Assembly (NCBI RefSeq): GCF_040581415.1
Contig: NZ_CP114014.1
Coordinates: forward strand, 4,836,001 to 4,900,000
Direction: 5' to 3'
DNA length: 64,000 nt
From: Paraconexibacter sp040581415
GTDB taxonomy: Bacteria; Actinomycetota; Thermoleophilia; Solirubrobacterales; Solirubrobacteraceae
The notes beneath the pieces were generated by a model. It made no database searches and was not told the origin of the DNA. It saw only the letters and a program-made list of their open reading frames with translations. Position 1 is the first letter of the stretch. Each line of letters begins with the position of its first letter. Positions 49,527 through 58,123 of this stretch are shown here, in pieces. The position numbers were made by a program, and so were the translations under genes.

Positions 49527-52112
49527 TCAGCCCGCGGCCTGGTCGGCCGTCGTTTCCCGGGCCTCGCCCGCCCGTGGCTCCAGCACGAAGATCGTGGTCT
49601 CGGCGTGAGCGATCGTGAACGGCCCATCGCGCACCGTCGCCTCGAGCTTGCGCCAGGGTCCGTCGTGGTCGGCGCACCAGGCCTCGATCTGCACGTCACG
49701 GTCGATCCGCAGCGGTGCGCGGTGGCTGATCCGCGTCTCGACGCTGATGGCCTGACCGTCACCGCCGTCCACGGCGAGCTCGCCGAAGATCCGGTCCAGC
49801 GCCTGCGGCAGGACCGCGCCGCCGGCCTGGCCGGGCGAGCCCTCGTGCTCCGGGCCGACACGCAGCTGCAGCGTCCGCCGACCGTCGGCGTCCGGTGCTC
49901 CGGTGGCGGCGAGGGGCGTTGCAGCGAGGGGCGCCGCGGCAGCGGACGGTGGCGTGGTCAGGGCGGGCGTAGGCCCGGACGGAACGCGTGCGGACCGAGC
50001 GTGAGCGGACTCGCCCTCGAGATCGAGCTGGGGCAGGAGCCGGTCGAGCCATCCGGGGAGCCAGAACGCCGCCGGACCGACGAGGCGCAGCGCGGCGGGC
50101 AAAGCGACCAGGCAGACCGCCGAGGCGGCCAGCAGGACGGTCGCCACGAGGCCGGCCCCGGTCTGCCGGATCGTCTGCAGGTCGGGGGTCATGAAGGCGA
50201 GGAAGACGCCCGCCATGATCGCCGCCGCACCCATGATCACCGGCCCGGTGCGGACGATGCCCGAGCGGATCGCGGCGCCGATGTCCCCGGACAGCAGCCA
50301 GTTCTCCCGCAGCCGCGTGAGGATGAACACCTGGTAGTCGAGCGAGAGCCCGAAGATCAGGGACAGGAGCGCCAGCAGCGACAGCGCGTCCGCGAAGCCG
50401 GCGCCGCCGAGCAGCGGATCCGCGCCGGTGGACAGCAGGGACAGCACGCCGAACGAGCCTGCGACGACGAGCGCGTTCAGCAGCACGGCGATCAGGGGCA
50501 GCAGCAGCGCGCGCAGGACGACGACGAGCGCGACGAAGGCGACGGCGCTCAGGGCGACGACGAGCCACGGCAGGCGCTCGTTGAACGCGCGCCGGTAGTC
50601 GGTCAGCTGTGCGGCGACGCCACCGACGCGTGCGTCGGCTCCGGTACTCGCCTGGAGCCGGCGCATGGCCTCGCGGGCGCGGTCGTACAGCGCACCGGTG
50701 CGCGGATCGTTCGGACCTGAGCGCGGGACGACGGTCAGCAGCGTCGTGCGGCCGACGGGCCGCGGACCGAGCACGAGCGCGACGTCGCGGTCGGCGACGA
50801 GCGTCGCGCGCAGCGCCCCCAGGGCTTTCCGGCCGGCGGGCGTGTCGAGGGTCGCGCGGCGGTCGACGGCGAGCAGCTCCAAGGGCGCGCTCCACCCGGG
50901 GCCCAGGGCGCGGACGACCCGCTCGGTGTCGGTGCGGACCGGGGCGTCCGGCGGAAGGACCCGGACGTCGGGCGGGCCGGCGTCGAGCCCGATGCCCGGG
51001 ACGGCGAGCGCCACGAGCGCCGCGAGGGCCGGGAGCGCGGTGAGCGCCGGTCGCCTGAGCAGCAGGGACGCAAGGCGGTCCCACACTCCGCCGCTGTCGC
51101 TCGGCGGCCGGCCGAACCGCCAGCGCTCGAGGTGCCGGCCGACCAGGACGAGCGCCGCCGGAACGGCGGTGAGCGCAGAGAGGACGCCGACGATCGCCGC
51201 CGCCGCCGCGCCGACCGCGGCGGACTGCAGGAACGTGCCTGGGGCGAGCAGGATCGCGACGCCCATCGTCACCAGGATCGTGACGCCCGCCACGACGACG
51301 GTGCGACCGGCGGTCTGCGCTGCCCGCTCGGCCGCCGTCTGGACGTCCGCCCCCTCGCGACGGGCCTCGCGGAAGCGCGAGACCATCAGCAGCGAGTAGT
51401 CGACGCCCAGCGCGAGCCCCATCATCGAGGCGATCGGCGTGCACACGTCGGTGACGTCGCGCGTGCGGGCCACGAGGTCGGCGAGGCCGAGCGCACTCGC
51501 GACGGTGGCGCCCCCGAGGACGGCGGGAATGGCAGCGCCGAGCGGCGAGCGGAACACGAGCAGCAGGACGATCAGCAGGATCGGGACGGCGAGCTTCTCC
51601 GCCGCGTGCGCCTGCTCGACGGACGCGTCCGAGATCGCGCTCCCGATCGCCGAGAAGCCGGTCACCGAAGAACGGACCGGGGCCTGCACGACCTCGTCGA
51701 CCACGGGCTGCACCGCTTCGACGACCTCCGGCCCGAACGTCTCGTCGGTCGGCCGCTCCACCAGGATCACCGCGCCACCGGCCGGGCGTAGCTGCGGCGG
51801 GGCCCCCCGCTCGAACGCGGACAGCACCGTGTTCTTCGGGTCCGCCCGCAGCCGGTCGACGAGCTGCGCGGCCTGCGTGCGGACGGCGGCCGCCGGTCCC
51901 TCGAGCAGGATCGGGGCCTGCCCGCGGTTGCCGATCTCCACGTCGGCCAGATCCTGCGCGGCCTGCGCCCGCGTGCCCGGGACCTCGATCGACGTCGGGG
52001 CGATGTGCGACTCCAGCAGCGTCCCGTTGTAGGCGAGCCCGGCGGTCAGCACGAGCCACAGCGCCAGCACGAGCCGTGGCCGACGCAACGCCAATCCGGT
52101 GAGCGCCCTCAC
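49527..52112 (-). CDS. MMPL/RND-family transporter with fused C-terminal hotdog (thioesterase-like) domain
   Basis: An 861-residue membrane protein with two MMPL halves: TM1 near 12-30, a periplasmic loop, then helices from about 165-325; a second loop and helices from about 515-685. MGLALGVDYSLLMVSRFREA and SLIFGLSLDYQVFILTRLRE are the paired proton-relay signatures. After a Pro/Ala linker (about 700-745) comes a hotdog fold: EHEGSPGQAGGAVLPQALDR, then AISVETRISHRAPLRID and beta strands to FVLEP. The usual HGG is AGG and the usual LDE reads LDR, so catalysis is doubtful; acyl binding is plausible. MMPLs export lipids. The GTG at 52112 is chosen because it follows GAAGAGGG and lies downstream of the mapped promoter; earlier TTG/GTG codons lie inside the operator. 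Confidence 0.85.
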   Translation of the reverse strand: MRALTGLALRRPRLVLALWLVLTAGLAYNGTLLESHIAPTSIEVPGTRAQAAQDLADVEIGNRGQAPILLEGPAAAVRTQAAQLVDRLRADPKNTVLSAFERGAPPQLRPAGGAVILVERPTDETFGPEVVEAVQPVVDEVVQAPVRSSVTGFSAIGSAISDASVEQAHAAEKLAVPILLIVLLLVFRSPLGAAIPAVLGGATVASALGLADLVARTRDVTDVCTPIASMMGLALGVDYSLLMVSRFREARREGADVQTAAERAAQTAGRTVVVAGVTILVTMGVAILLAPGTFLQSAAVGAAAAAIVGVLSALTAVPAALVLVGRHLERWRFGRPPSDSGGVWDRLASLLLRRPALTALPALAALVALAVPGIGLDAGPPDVRVLPPDAPVRTDTERVVRALGPGWSAPLELLAVDRRATLDTPAGRKALGALRATLVADRDVALVLGPRPVGRTTLLTVVPRSGPNDPRTGALYDRAREAMRRLQASTGADARVGGVAAQLTDYRRAFNERLPWLVVALSAVAFVALVVVLRALLLPLIAVLLNALVVAGSFGVLSLLSTGADPLLGGAGFADALSLLALLSLIFGLSLDYQVFILTRLRENWLLSGDIGAAIRSGIVRTGPVIMGAAAIMAGVFLAFMTPDLQTIRQTGAGLVATVLLAASAVCLVALPAALRLVGPAAFWLPGWLDRLLPQLDLEGESAHARSARVPSGPTPALTTPPSAAAAPLAATPLAATGAPDADGRRTLQLRVGPEHEGSPGQAGGAVLPQALDRIFGELAVDGGDGQAISVETRISHRAPLRIDRDVQIEAWCADHDGPWRKLEATVRDGPFTIAHAETTIFVLEPRAGEARETTADQAAG

Positions 52113-52125
52113 GCGACCCTCTTCA

Positions 52126-52162
52126 TTCACCAAATGGTGAAGAAAACTCGACGCGGTGTCAA
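52126..52162 (-). promoter_or_regulatory. Promoter with embedded TetR operator for the MMPL gene
   Basis: On the minus strand: -35 TTGACA (52157-52162), 17-bp spacer, -10 CACCAT (52134-52139). The dyad TTCACCA-AA-TGGTGAA (52126-52141, 7-bp arms) covers the -10 and the expected start site, an ideal repressor position. The TetR gene immediately upstream (stop at 52164) is the obvious ligand. The -35 is the best consensus match in the window. Confidence 0.7.
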
Positions 52163-52163
52163 C

Positions 52164-52760
52164 TCACGGTCGTTCGATCAATGCCCGCACCATCTCCTGG
52201 GTGGCGGCGATGGCCTCGTCCAGGGCAGGCGTGCGGCCGTCCTCGAGCAGCGCGACCGTGAATCCGTCGATCGAGGCCACGACGAGCATCACCAGCGCCG
52301 AGTCCGACAGCGACGAGCGCCAGCCCGCGGCCACCATCGCCAGCAGCCGCGCGCGCACCATCTCGCGGTACCGGGCCCGCACGGCGCCGACGGTCTCGGC
52401 CAGGACGGGATCGGTGATCGCCGCCGCGTACAGGCTCAGCCAGACCGCGTGTAGCCGCGGGTCGGCGGTCACGTGGTCCCACATCGTGCCGAAGCCGATC
52501 TCGACGACGTCCGCCGGGTCGTCCAGCCCGGCCACCGCGGCCTCGACATCCGCGAGCAGCCGGTCCCCGAGGTGCATCACCGCCGCTGACAGCAGACCGG
52601 CCTTGCTCGTGAAGTAGTAGTGCAGCAGCGCCTTGTCGACACCGGCCGCGTCCGCGACACGCTGCATCGTCGTCCCTGCGTGTCCCCGGTCGGCGAGCAC
52701 CCCGAGCGCGGCGTCGAGGATCTGGCCGCGGGTGCGACCCGGGTTCCGCGGTGCGGGCAC
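52164..52760 (-). CDS. TetR/AcrR family repressor of the MMPL gene
   Basis: A 198-residue regulator: TRGQILDAALGVLADRGHAGTTMQRVADAAGVDKALLHYYFTSKAGLLSAAV is the DNA-binding domain; the rest is the ligand domain. It lies just upstream of the MMPL exporter on the same strand, with an operator-bearing promoter between them, so it probably represses the exporter. The GTG at 52760 follows a TAGCAT -10-like box by 7 nt, so the mRNA may be leaderless; a longer frame upstream adds non-conserved residues. Confidence 0.82.
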   Translation of the reverse strand: MPAPRNPGRTRGQILDAALGVLADRGHAGTTMQRVADAAGVDKALLHYYFTSKAGLLSAAVMHLGDRLLADVEAAVAGLDDPADVVEIGFGTMWDHVTADPRLHAVWLSLYAAAITDPVLAETVGAVRARYREMVRARLLAMVAAGWRSSLSDSALVMLVVASIDGFTVALLEDGRTPALDEAIAATQEMVRALIERP

Positions 52761-52808
52761 CGACCGGATGCTAGGCCAACGTGGACGGGCGAGAAGACAC
52801 CCGGGCGA

Positions 52809-52852
52809 GCGCACGACGGCCGGCGTGGCTTGCACCACCGGCCGCCGTGCGC
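52809..52852 (-). terminator. 15-bp inverted repeat (one mismatch) after the collagen-like gene
   Basis: GCGCACGACGGCCGG (52809-52823) pairs with CCGGCCGCCGTGCGC (52838-52852), one G-U wobble. It lies 34 nt past the stop of the minus-strand gene ending at 52886. Confidence 0.55.
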
Positions 52853-52885
52853 GGGTCGGACGCTCGGTAGGTCACCCGCCTCGCG

Positions 52886-53458
52886 CTACGGCGCCGCGCA
52901 GATGACGTAGACCGTGCCGGTGGCTGCCGCACCGGTCGCCCGCAGGCGGAGGCCGCCCTTCCAGCCGGTCGGGATGCCGCTGGTCACCACCGGCTCGTTC
53001 TGGTTCGCGTAGGCCTCGTAGAGGTCGCCCGTGACGCCGCCGCCGGTCGCGCGCTCCCCGACATTGCACGACGCGGTCCCGTTCCCGCCGGTGAAGTACG
53101 TGCTCCGGACGACGACCTTCGTGGCGCCCGGGTCGCCCTTGGGCCCCGGGTCGCCCTTCTCGCCCTTCGCCCCGGGCGCGCCGGGCGCTCCCGCGGTGCC
53201 GGGCGCTCCAGCCGGCCCGGGCTCGCCGGCCGGCAACTGCCCGGCGGCGAAGTCGCGCTTCAGGAGCGAGCCGTCGGCGACCTTCGTCGAGGTGACGGCG
53301 CTCGGCGCGAGGTCGACGGTCTTCACGGTGCCGTCCTTGATGTTCAGGCCGGTGATCAGGCCGCCGGCGGCGTGAGCGCTACCGCCGAGAGCAGCGGACA
53401 GGGCGAGCGTGGCGACGACGAGCCCGGCGGACGGGCGACGGACGGGGAGCAGCTTCAT
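52886..53458 (-). CDS. Secreted collagen-like repeat protein
   Basis: A 190-residue exported protein. Signal peptide 1-30 (RRPSAGLVVATLALSAALGGSAHAA). A short N-terminal region (ITGLNIKDGTVKTVDLAPSAVTSTKVADGSLLKRDF) of the type common in actinobacterial surface proteins is followed by about 11 Gly-X-Y triplets (GEPGPAGAPG ... GDPGPKGDPG, residues about 78-112) and a beta-rich C-terminal domain with one Cys pair (ASCNVG, VICAAP). Bacterial collagen-like proteins form trimeric stalks. Start at 53458 with AAAGGA upstream. Confidence 0.8.
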   Translation of the reverse strand: MKLLPVRRPSAGLVVATLALSAALGGSAHAAGGLITGLNIKDGTVKTVDLAPSAVTSTKVADGSLLKRDFAAGQLPAGEPGPAGAPGTAGAPGAPGAKGEKGDPGPKGDPGATKVVVRSTYFTGGNGTASCNVGERATGGGVTGDLYEAYANQNEPVVTSGIPTGWKGGLRLRATGAAATGTVYVICAAP

Positions 53459-53569
53459 GGCGATCGTTCCTTTGGTGAGGTCCGGAGGCTTCCGGTGGTG
53501 CCTGCACCGGGGTGGCGCAGGCTGTGTCCTCACTCTCCCGCCGCAGCCGTTTCCCGCCCCCGTCCTTGA

Positions 53570-53586
53570 TCACGTCGCGGACGTGA
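53570..53586. promoter_or_regulatory. Candidate operator dyad between divergent genes
   Basis: TCACGTC-GCG-GACGTGA (7-bp arms, 3-bp spacer) lies in the 216-bp region between the collagen-like gene (minus) and the AAA+ ATPase gene (plus). No assigned regulator; the symmetry is suggestive only. Confidence 0.3.
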
Positions 53587-53674
53587 CTTTCGTCACCCCG
53601 CGTTCACGCCCCACCGCGGCTGACAATCACTCCGCGCAGAGCCGGAGGTCCGGCCGCGCCGTACCCATCGCAGG

Positions 53675-55204
53675 ATGACCGTCGCCCCCACCGCCAGTTC
53701 GACCTTCGCCGAATACGAGCAGGCGATCCTCGCGCGGGACCGTGAGGCCTGCGAGCGCCTGGAGATCGGCGCCGGCGCCCGGATCCGCGGGCAGGCCGGG
53801 GTGACGATGGAGCAGGTCGTCTTCCACACCTGCCGCGCGGCACGCCTGCTGCGACTCGACGACGACGCGGAAAGCGCGCGTGACGCCCTTGATCGCGCGC
53901 GGAAGATGCTGCGCACCATGGCGCTCACCAAGCGCACCGACTTCCACGTGCGGCTCGACGCGCTGTGGACCGAGACCCTCCTGGCCACCGGTGACTGGGC
54001 CGCCGCGCAGGCCGAGGCCGAGGAGCAGCTGGCCGCCGCGCAGGCCGCCCGTGACTGGGGCACCGGGCGCTGGCGGGCGCAGCTCACGGTCGCGCGCTGT
54101 GCCCACGCGCAGGGCCAGGCAGAGCTCGCGCTCACCCACGCCACCGGCGCCGCGCAGGGACTGGCCGCGCACTGCAGCGGGGAGCTCGACCTCGTCGACG
54201 AGGCGCTCGCCTTTCTTGAGGAGCTCCACCGCGCGGGCGGACGCGGTGCGGAGGCGGACGCCGTCGCCGCCCAGCGCGCCCAGCGCGCGACGGACATCGC
54301 CGCCCACGAGCAGGCGACCCGCAACGACGCGCTCGTCCGGGTCCTGATGGAGCTCGACGCGCTCGTCGGCCTGGACGATCTGAAGGCCGCTGTCCGCACC
54401 CTCGCGAACTTCCTGCGCGTGCAGGTCCTGCGCGAGCAGGGCGGCCGGCCGCGGGCGCAGCTGGTCCAGCACCTCGTCTTCTCCGGACCGCCCGGCACGG
54501 GGAAGACCACCGTCGCCCGGCTCATGGGCCGCATCTACCACGCAGTCGGCCTCCTCGAGAAGGGACACGTGGTGGAGGTCGGCCGCGGCGACCTCGTCGC
54601 CGGGTTCGCCGGGCAGACCGCGATCAAGACCGGGCAGGTCATCGACTCCGCCCTCGACGGCATCCTCTTCATCGACGAGGCCTATTCCCTCTTCGAGGGT
54701 GCAGCCGGCTCCTCCTATGGGCCCGAGGCCGTCGCGACCCTGATCCGCGCGATGGAAGACCACCGCGACCGCCTCGTCGTCATCATCGCCGGCTACCCCG
54801 AACCGCTCGCGGCGCTCCTGCGCTCCAACCCGGGCCTGTCGTCCCGCTTCACCACGCGGATGACGTTCGCGCCCTACTCCGCCGACGAGCTCGCCGAGAT
54901 CTTCTGCCGCCTCGCCGCCGCCGACCAGTACGACGTCGCCGACGATGCCCGCGCCAACCTCCGCGAGCTGTGCGAAGCCCTGCTCGCGAGCGCCGACGAG
55001 CACTTCGGCCACGCCCGCGCGGTCCGCAACGTCTACAAGGACTCGCTCACCCAGCACGCCGATCGCGTGATCGCGCAGGACCGACTGCGGGAGCCGGTGC
55101 TCTCGACCCTCACGGTGGACGACCTGCTCTGGGAGGACCGGCCGGTCGGGATGCTCCCGGGCCGGTTCACGCGTCGGCGGACGTTCCCGCCGGCGGGCGG
55201 GTAG
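53675..55204 (+). CDS. CbxX/CfxQ (EccA-like) AAA+ ATPase
   Basis: A 509-residue cytoplasmic ATPase. Residues 1-215 are a helical TPR-like array, as in EccA chaperones. The AAA+ core is at about 225-440: Walker A GPPGTGKTT (271-279), Walker B ILFIDEAY (330-337), then arginine-finger segments (PGLSSRFTTRMTF). A small helical domain completes it. The CbxX/CfxQ group remodels protein complexes (Rubisco activase in autotrophs, type VII secretion in mycobacteria); no Rubisco or ESX genes are nearby, so its client is unknown. It precedes the ARPP-1/DUF5925 operon by 166 nt, with a TTGACG -35-like box at 55270-55275. Confidence 0.85.
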   Translation: MTVAPTASSTFAEYEQAILARDREACERLEIGAGARIRGQAGVTMEQVVFHTCRAARLLRLDDDAESARDALDRARKMLRTMALTKRTDFHVRLDALWTETLLATGDWAAAQAEAEEQLAAAQAARDWGTGRWRAQLTVARCAHAQGQAELALTHATGAAQGLAAHCSGELDLVDEALAFLEELHRAGGRGAEADAVAAQRAQRATDIAAHEQATRNDALVRVLMELDALVGLDDLKAAVRTLANFLRVQVLREQGGRPRAQLVQHLVFSGPPGTGKTTVARLMGRIYHAVGLLEKGHVVEVGRGDLVAGFAGQTAIKTGQVIDSALDGILFIDEAYSLFEGAAGSSYGPEAVATLIRAMEDHRDRLVVIIAGYPEPLAALLRSNPGLSSRFTTRMTFAPYSADELAEIFCRLAAADQYDVADDARANLRELCEALLASADEHFGHARAVRNVYKDSLTQHADRVIAQDRLREPVLSTLTVDDLLWEDRPVGMLPGRFTRRRTFPPAGG

Positions 55205-55370
55205 CCGAAGCCGGCCGGTCGCCGGGACGTTGCCCTTCCGTCACGGGGGGATGGGCGAGCTCGATCAGTTGACGGTGAGCGCGCGGGACGAACGCAATTC
55301 GTGATCCGCGGTGTCGCACAGCGTTTCTCGCAGCTGTCAGAGCCACCCGCGCACCCCCGACCCACCGGCC

Positions 55371-56360
55371 ATGAACGCCATCTCGCTCGCCGCCGACATC
55401 CGCGTCGGCCCCGCCCAGACCAGCGGTCCGCTGACCGTCTACCCCCTCTTCCGCGGCGGGGAGCCGCGCCTGGAGTACCGCTCGTTCGCGCAGGCCGTCG
55501 CCGAGGGGTTCGTCATCCACGAGGTCCCGGGCGGCGCGTCCGTCAACGACCTCATGGTCACGAACCCGCTCGACGTCGCCGTCCTGCTCTACGACGGCGA
55601 GGAGGTGCTCGGCGCGCAGCAGAACCGCACGCTCGACTTGACCGTCGTCGTCCCCGCCGGCGCGCGGCTCACCATCCCGGTCAGCTGCGTGGAGGCCGGC
55701 CGGTGGGACGGCACGCGCCACGCCGACGGGTTCGTCCCTGCCCCGCAGGCGGCCTACCCGTCGCTGCGCCGGATGAAGGCGCAGCAGAGCACCCTCGCGG
55801 GCGCGGCCGGGCTCCAGCCGCGGGCCGACCAGGCCGCGGTCTGGGCGGAGGTCGGCGCCAAGGCCGAGCGCCGCGGCGCGCCCGCTGCGACCGGCGCGAC
55901 GCACGACGTCTTCGAGAACGACCGGCCGCGCCTGGACGCCATCGCGGCCGGCGTCGCGCGTCAGGACGGGCAGGTCGGCGCGGTCGCCGTGATCGGCGGA
56001 CAGGCCGCCGTCCTGGACTACGTCAGCCGTTCGGACGTGTGGGCTGCGCTGCACGGCCCGCTCGTGCAGGGTTACGCGCTCGACGCTCTCGACCAGACCG
56101 GCGCGCGGGTCGCGATGCACGTCGGCGAGGCGGTCGACCGGGACTGGGTGCAGGGCTGGGCGAACGGCCTGCTGAGCGTGCGCGACGTCCCCACGCGCCG
56201 CGGCGTCGGGCTGGGTCAGTCCTTTGCGATCGACGGCTGCGACTCGGCCGCCGCCGGCTGCGTCCACGACGGCGAGCTCATCCAGCTCAGCGCCTTCCCG
56301 GCCTACCCCGATCCCGTCGCCGACCCGTCCCGTATCCGCCGTCCCTCGCGCCGGCGATGA
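55371..56360 (+). CDS. ARPP-1-like domain protein
   Basis: A 329-residue soluble protein. The N-terminal two thirds match the ARPP-1 (DUF6569-like) family: TVYPLFRGGEPRLEYRSFAQAVAEG, VLLYDGEEVLGAQQNRTLDL, VSCVEAGRWDG and later VRDVPTRRGVGLGQS. ARPP-1 proteins occur in prokaryotic conflict- and stress-related gene neighbourhoods, but no biochemical function is established to my knowledge. Its stop overlaps the start of the DUF5925 ATPase gene (ATGA), so the two are made together. Confidence 0.72.
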   Translation: MNAISLAADIRVGPAQTSGPLTVYPLFRGGEPRLEYRSFAQAVAEGFVIHEVPGGASVNDLMVTNPLDVAVLLYDGEEVLGAQQNRTLDLTVVVPAGARLTIPVSCVEAGRWDGTRHADGFVPAPQAAYPSLRRMKAQQSTLAGAAGLQPRADQAAVWAEVGAKAERRGAPAATGATHDVFENDRPRLDAIAAGVARQDGQVGAVAVIGGQAAVLDYVSRSDVWAALHGPLVQGYALDALDQTGARVAMHVGEAVDRDWVQGWANGLLSVRDVPTRRGVGLGQSFAIDGCDSAAAGCVHDGELIQLSAFPAYPDPVADPSRIRRPSRRR

Positions 56361-57409
56361 GCCGGATCGCGCTCGACCTGGGTCACCTGGGTTGGGCGGA
56401 CGTGCGCTTCTTCGAGGCCGCCATCACCGACGGCCTCGACCACATCCGCGAGGCGGAGTGGCGCACCTCGCAACGCGAGCCCCCGGCCGGCATGGACATC
56501 ATCGCTGTCCACGACCGGCTACCGCCGTGGGCCAGCGGCGGCTGTGCGCGTTTCGCGGAAGGCCTGCTCGCGTGGCGGCTGCACCGCGGCCGCGTCTGGC
56601 TGCAGCTGGCGGGGGCAGACGCAGCCGCTGTCGGCGCGCTGCTTTGTCGCGGCGCGCGGCTCTTCCCGCAATCTGATGACGGCCCGCACCGCTTGGACCT
56701 GCGCCTCTGGTCGTGCGCACGCGATACCGGCGGCGACCGGCGCACCCGCACGGTCTCGGTCCCCGAGTGGCCCGACATCGCCGACAACTACACGGCGTCC
56801 GCCCGCGCCCGACTCGACGACCTTCACTCCGCGCGCCTGACCGGCACGGACGGCCGTCTGCTGCTCTGGCACGGCGCCCCCGGGACCGGCAAGACCCACG
56901 CGGTCCGCAGCCTCGGCTGGGCCTGGCGCGGGTGGTGTGACCTGCACTACGTCGTCGATCCCGAGCGCCTCCTGGACCGGCCGGACTACCTGTTCGACGT
57001 CCTGGGTGACGACGAGGGCGACGAGCTCGATTCACGCTGGTCGTTGCTGGTCCTGGAGGACACCGGGGAGCTGCTCTATGCCGACGCACGCGAGCGCGCC
57101 GGCCAGGGCCTGTCCCGGTTCCTGAACGTCCTCGACGGGTTGCTCGGGCAGGGGACTCGGACACTCGTCCTGCTCACGACGAACGAGCCTCTCGGCGCGC
57201 TCCACCCGGCAGTCACACGCCCGGGACGGTGCGCAGCCCAGGTCGAGTTCGCAGCGCTGACGACGGAGGAGGCGACGGCGTGGCGGGAGCGGCAAGGGGT
57301 CGTTGCGCCGGCTGGCGGCGGCGGCGGGACCCTCGCCGAGCTCTACGCCGACATTCGGGGAAGTCAAGCCCGGTCACGGTCCGCGGCCACCCCGATCGGG
57401 TTTCGCTGA
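56357..57409 (+). CDS. DUF5925 AAA+ ATPase
   Basis: A 350-residue protein with the DUF5925 architecture: an N-terminal domain of about 130 residues (MSRIALDLGHLGWADVRFFEAA), then an AAA+ module with Walker A GAPGTGKTH (173-181), Walker B SLLVLEDTGELL, and HPAVTRPGRC in place of a sensor/arginine region. The family is common in actinobacteria and uncharacterised. It overlaps the ARPP-1 gene by 4 bp (ATGA) and lies 54 nt upstream of the sigma-like gene, so it may belong to the same operon. Confidence 0.75.
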   Translation: MSRIALDLGHLGWADVRFFEAAITDGLDHIREAEWRTSQREPPAGMDIIAVHDRLPPWASGGCARFAEGLLAWRLHRGRVWLQLAGADAAAVGALLCRGARLFPQSDDGPHRLDLRLWSCARDTGGDRRTRTVSVPEWPDIADNYTASARARLDDLHSARLTGTDGRLLLWHGAPGTGKTHAVRSLGWAWRGWCDLHYVVDPERLLDRPDYLFDVLGDDEGDELDSRWSLLVLEDTGELLYADARERAGQGLSRFLNVLDGLLGQGTRTLVLLTTNEPLGALHPAVTRPGRCAAQVEFAALTTEEATAWRERQGVVAPAGGGGGTLAELYADIRGSQARSRSAATPIGFR

Positions 57410-57463
57410 CATGGGACCGCCGACCGCGCCCACAGCGGAATCCGCGTGTGAGAGTGTCAGACC

Positions 57464-58123
57464 GTGGCGATCCCCCGCGACCCTCCCCGTGTGGGGAGAC
57501 ACGACGATGAACATCTGCGCCGTTTCGCGGCGGCCAAAGCCGACGGTGACGCCGTCACGATGCGCCTGTGCTGGGAGGAGATCGTGATCTCGATCTTCGA
57601 CCGCGTCGACGGCATCGTGGCGGCGACGCACAAGCTGCAGCTCGATGACGACGAGCACGAGCTCGCGGTCGAGATGGCGCTCGCGCGCATCTCCACGAAC
57701 CTCATGCGGACGTTCCGCGGCTCGTCGATGGGGGAGCTCATCAACGCCATCAAGACCCTCTCGTTCGGCATCTGCGTCGATGTGCAGCGCAAGTCGCAGA
57801 GCGCGGGCCGCCGGACGAACCGGTCGCTCGACGCCGGGTGGGACGCCGACGCCGAGGACCGTCCCGCCCACACGTGGGAGACCGACGAGGCGCACGCCGT
57901 CTACGAGCGCGAGGGCCGCCAGAAGGACATCAACGACTTCCTCGACTGGGCGTACCCCCAGATGGCGGACAACCGCCGCGCGGTCGTCCAGCTCACCCAC
58001 CACGGCTCCACCATCCCCGAGATCTGCGAGGAGCTCGGGATCCGGCGCGACAACGCCTACCAGCTCCGCAAGCGCGGATTCGCCGACCTTGCCAAGCTCA
58101 AGCAGCAGTACGACGCCTCATGA
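57464..58123 (+). CDS. Sigma-70-like factor, copy 1
   Basis: A 219-residue protein. Residues about 25-110 resemble sigma region 2 (FRGSSMGELINAIKTLSFGICVDVQRK, where the second copy has FDGTSKGEFVVWMNTITKRRI), and the C-terminal 60 residues region 4, a helix-turn-helix (DNRRAVVQL, STIPEICEELGIRRDNAYQLRKRGFADL). The R-D-NAYQ-x3-R-x3-DL signature recurs in copy 2. The paired factors are divergent from ordinary ECF sigmas, so promoter specificity is unknown. GTG start. Its stop overlaps the next gene's start (ATGA), and it is followed by the companion HTH protein and an M78 peptidase. Confidence 0.75.
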   Translation: MAIPRDPPRVGRHDDEHLRRFAAAKADGDAVTMRLCWEEIVISIFDRVDGIVAATHKLQLDDDEHELAVEMALARISTNLMRTFRGSSMGELINAIKTLSFGICVDVQRKSQSAGRRTNRSLDAGWDADAEDRPAHTWETDEAHAVYEREGRQKDINDFLDWAYPQMADNRRAVVQLTHHGSTIPEICEELGIRRDNAYQLRKRGFADLAKLKQQYDAS

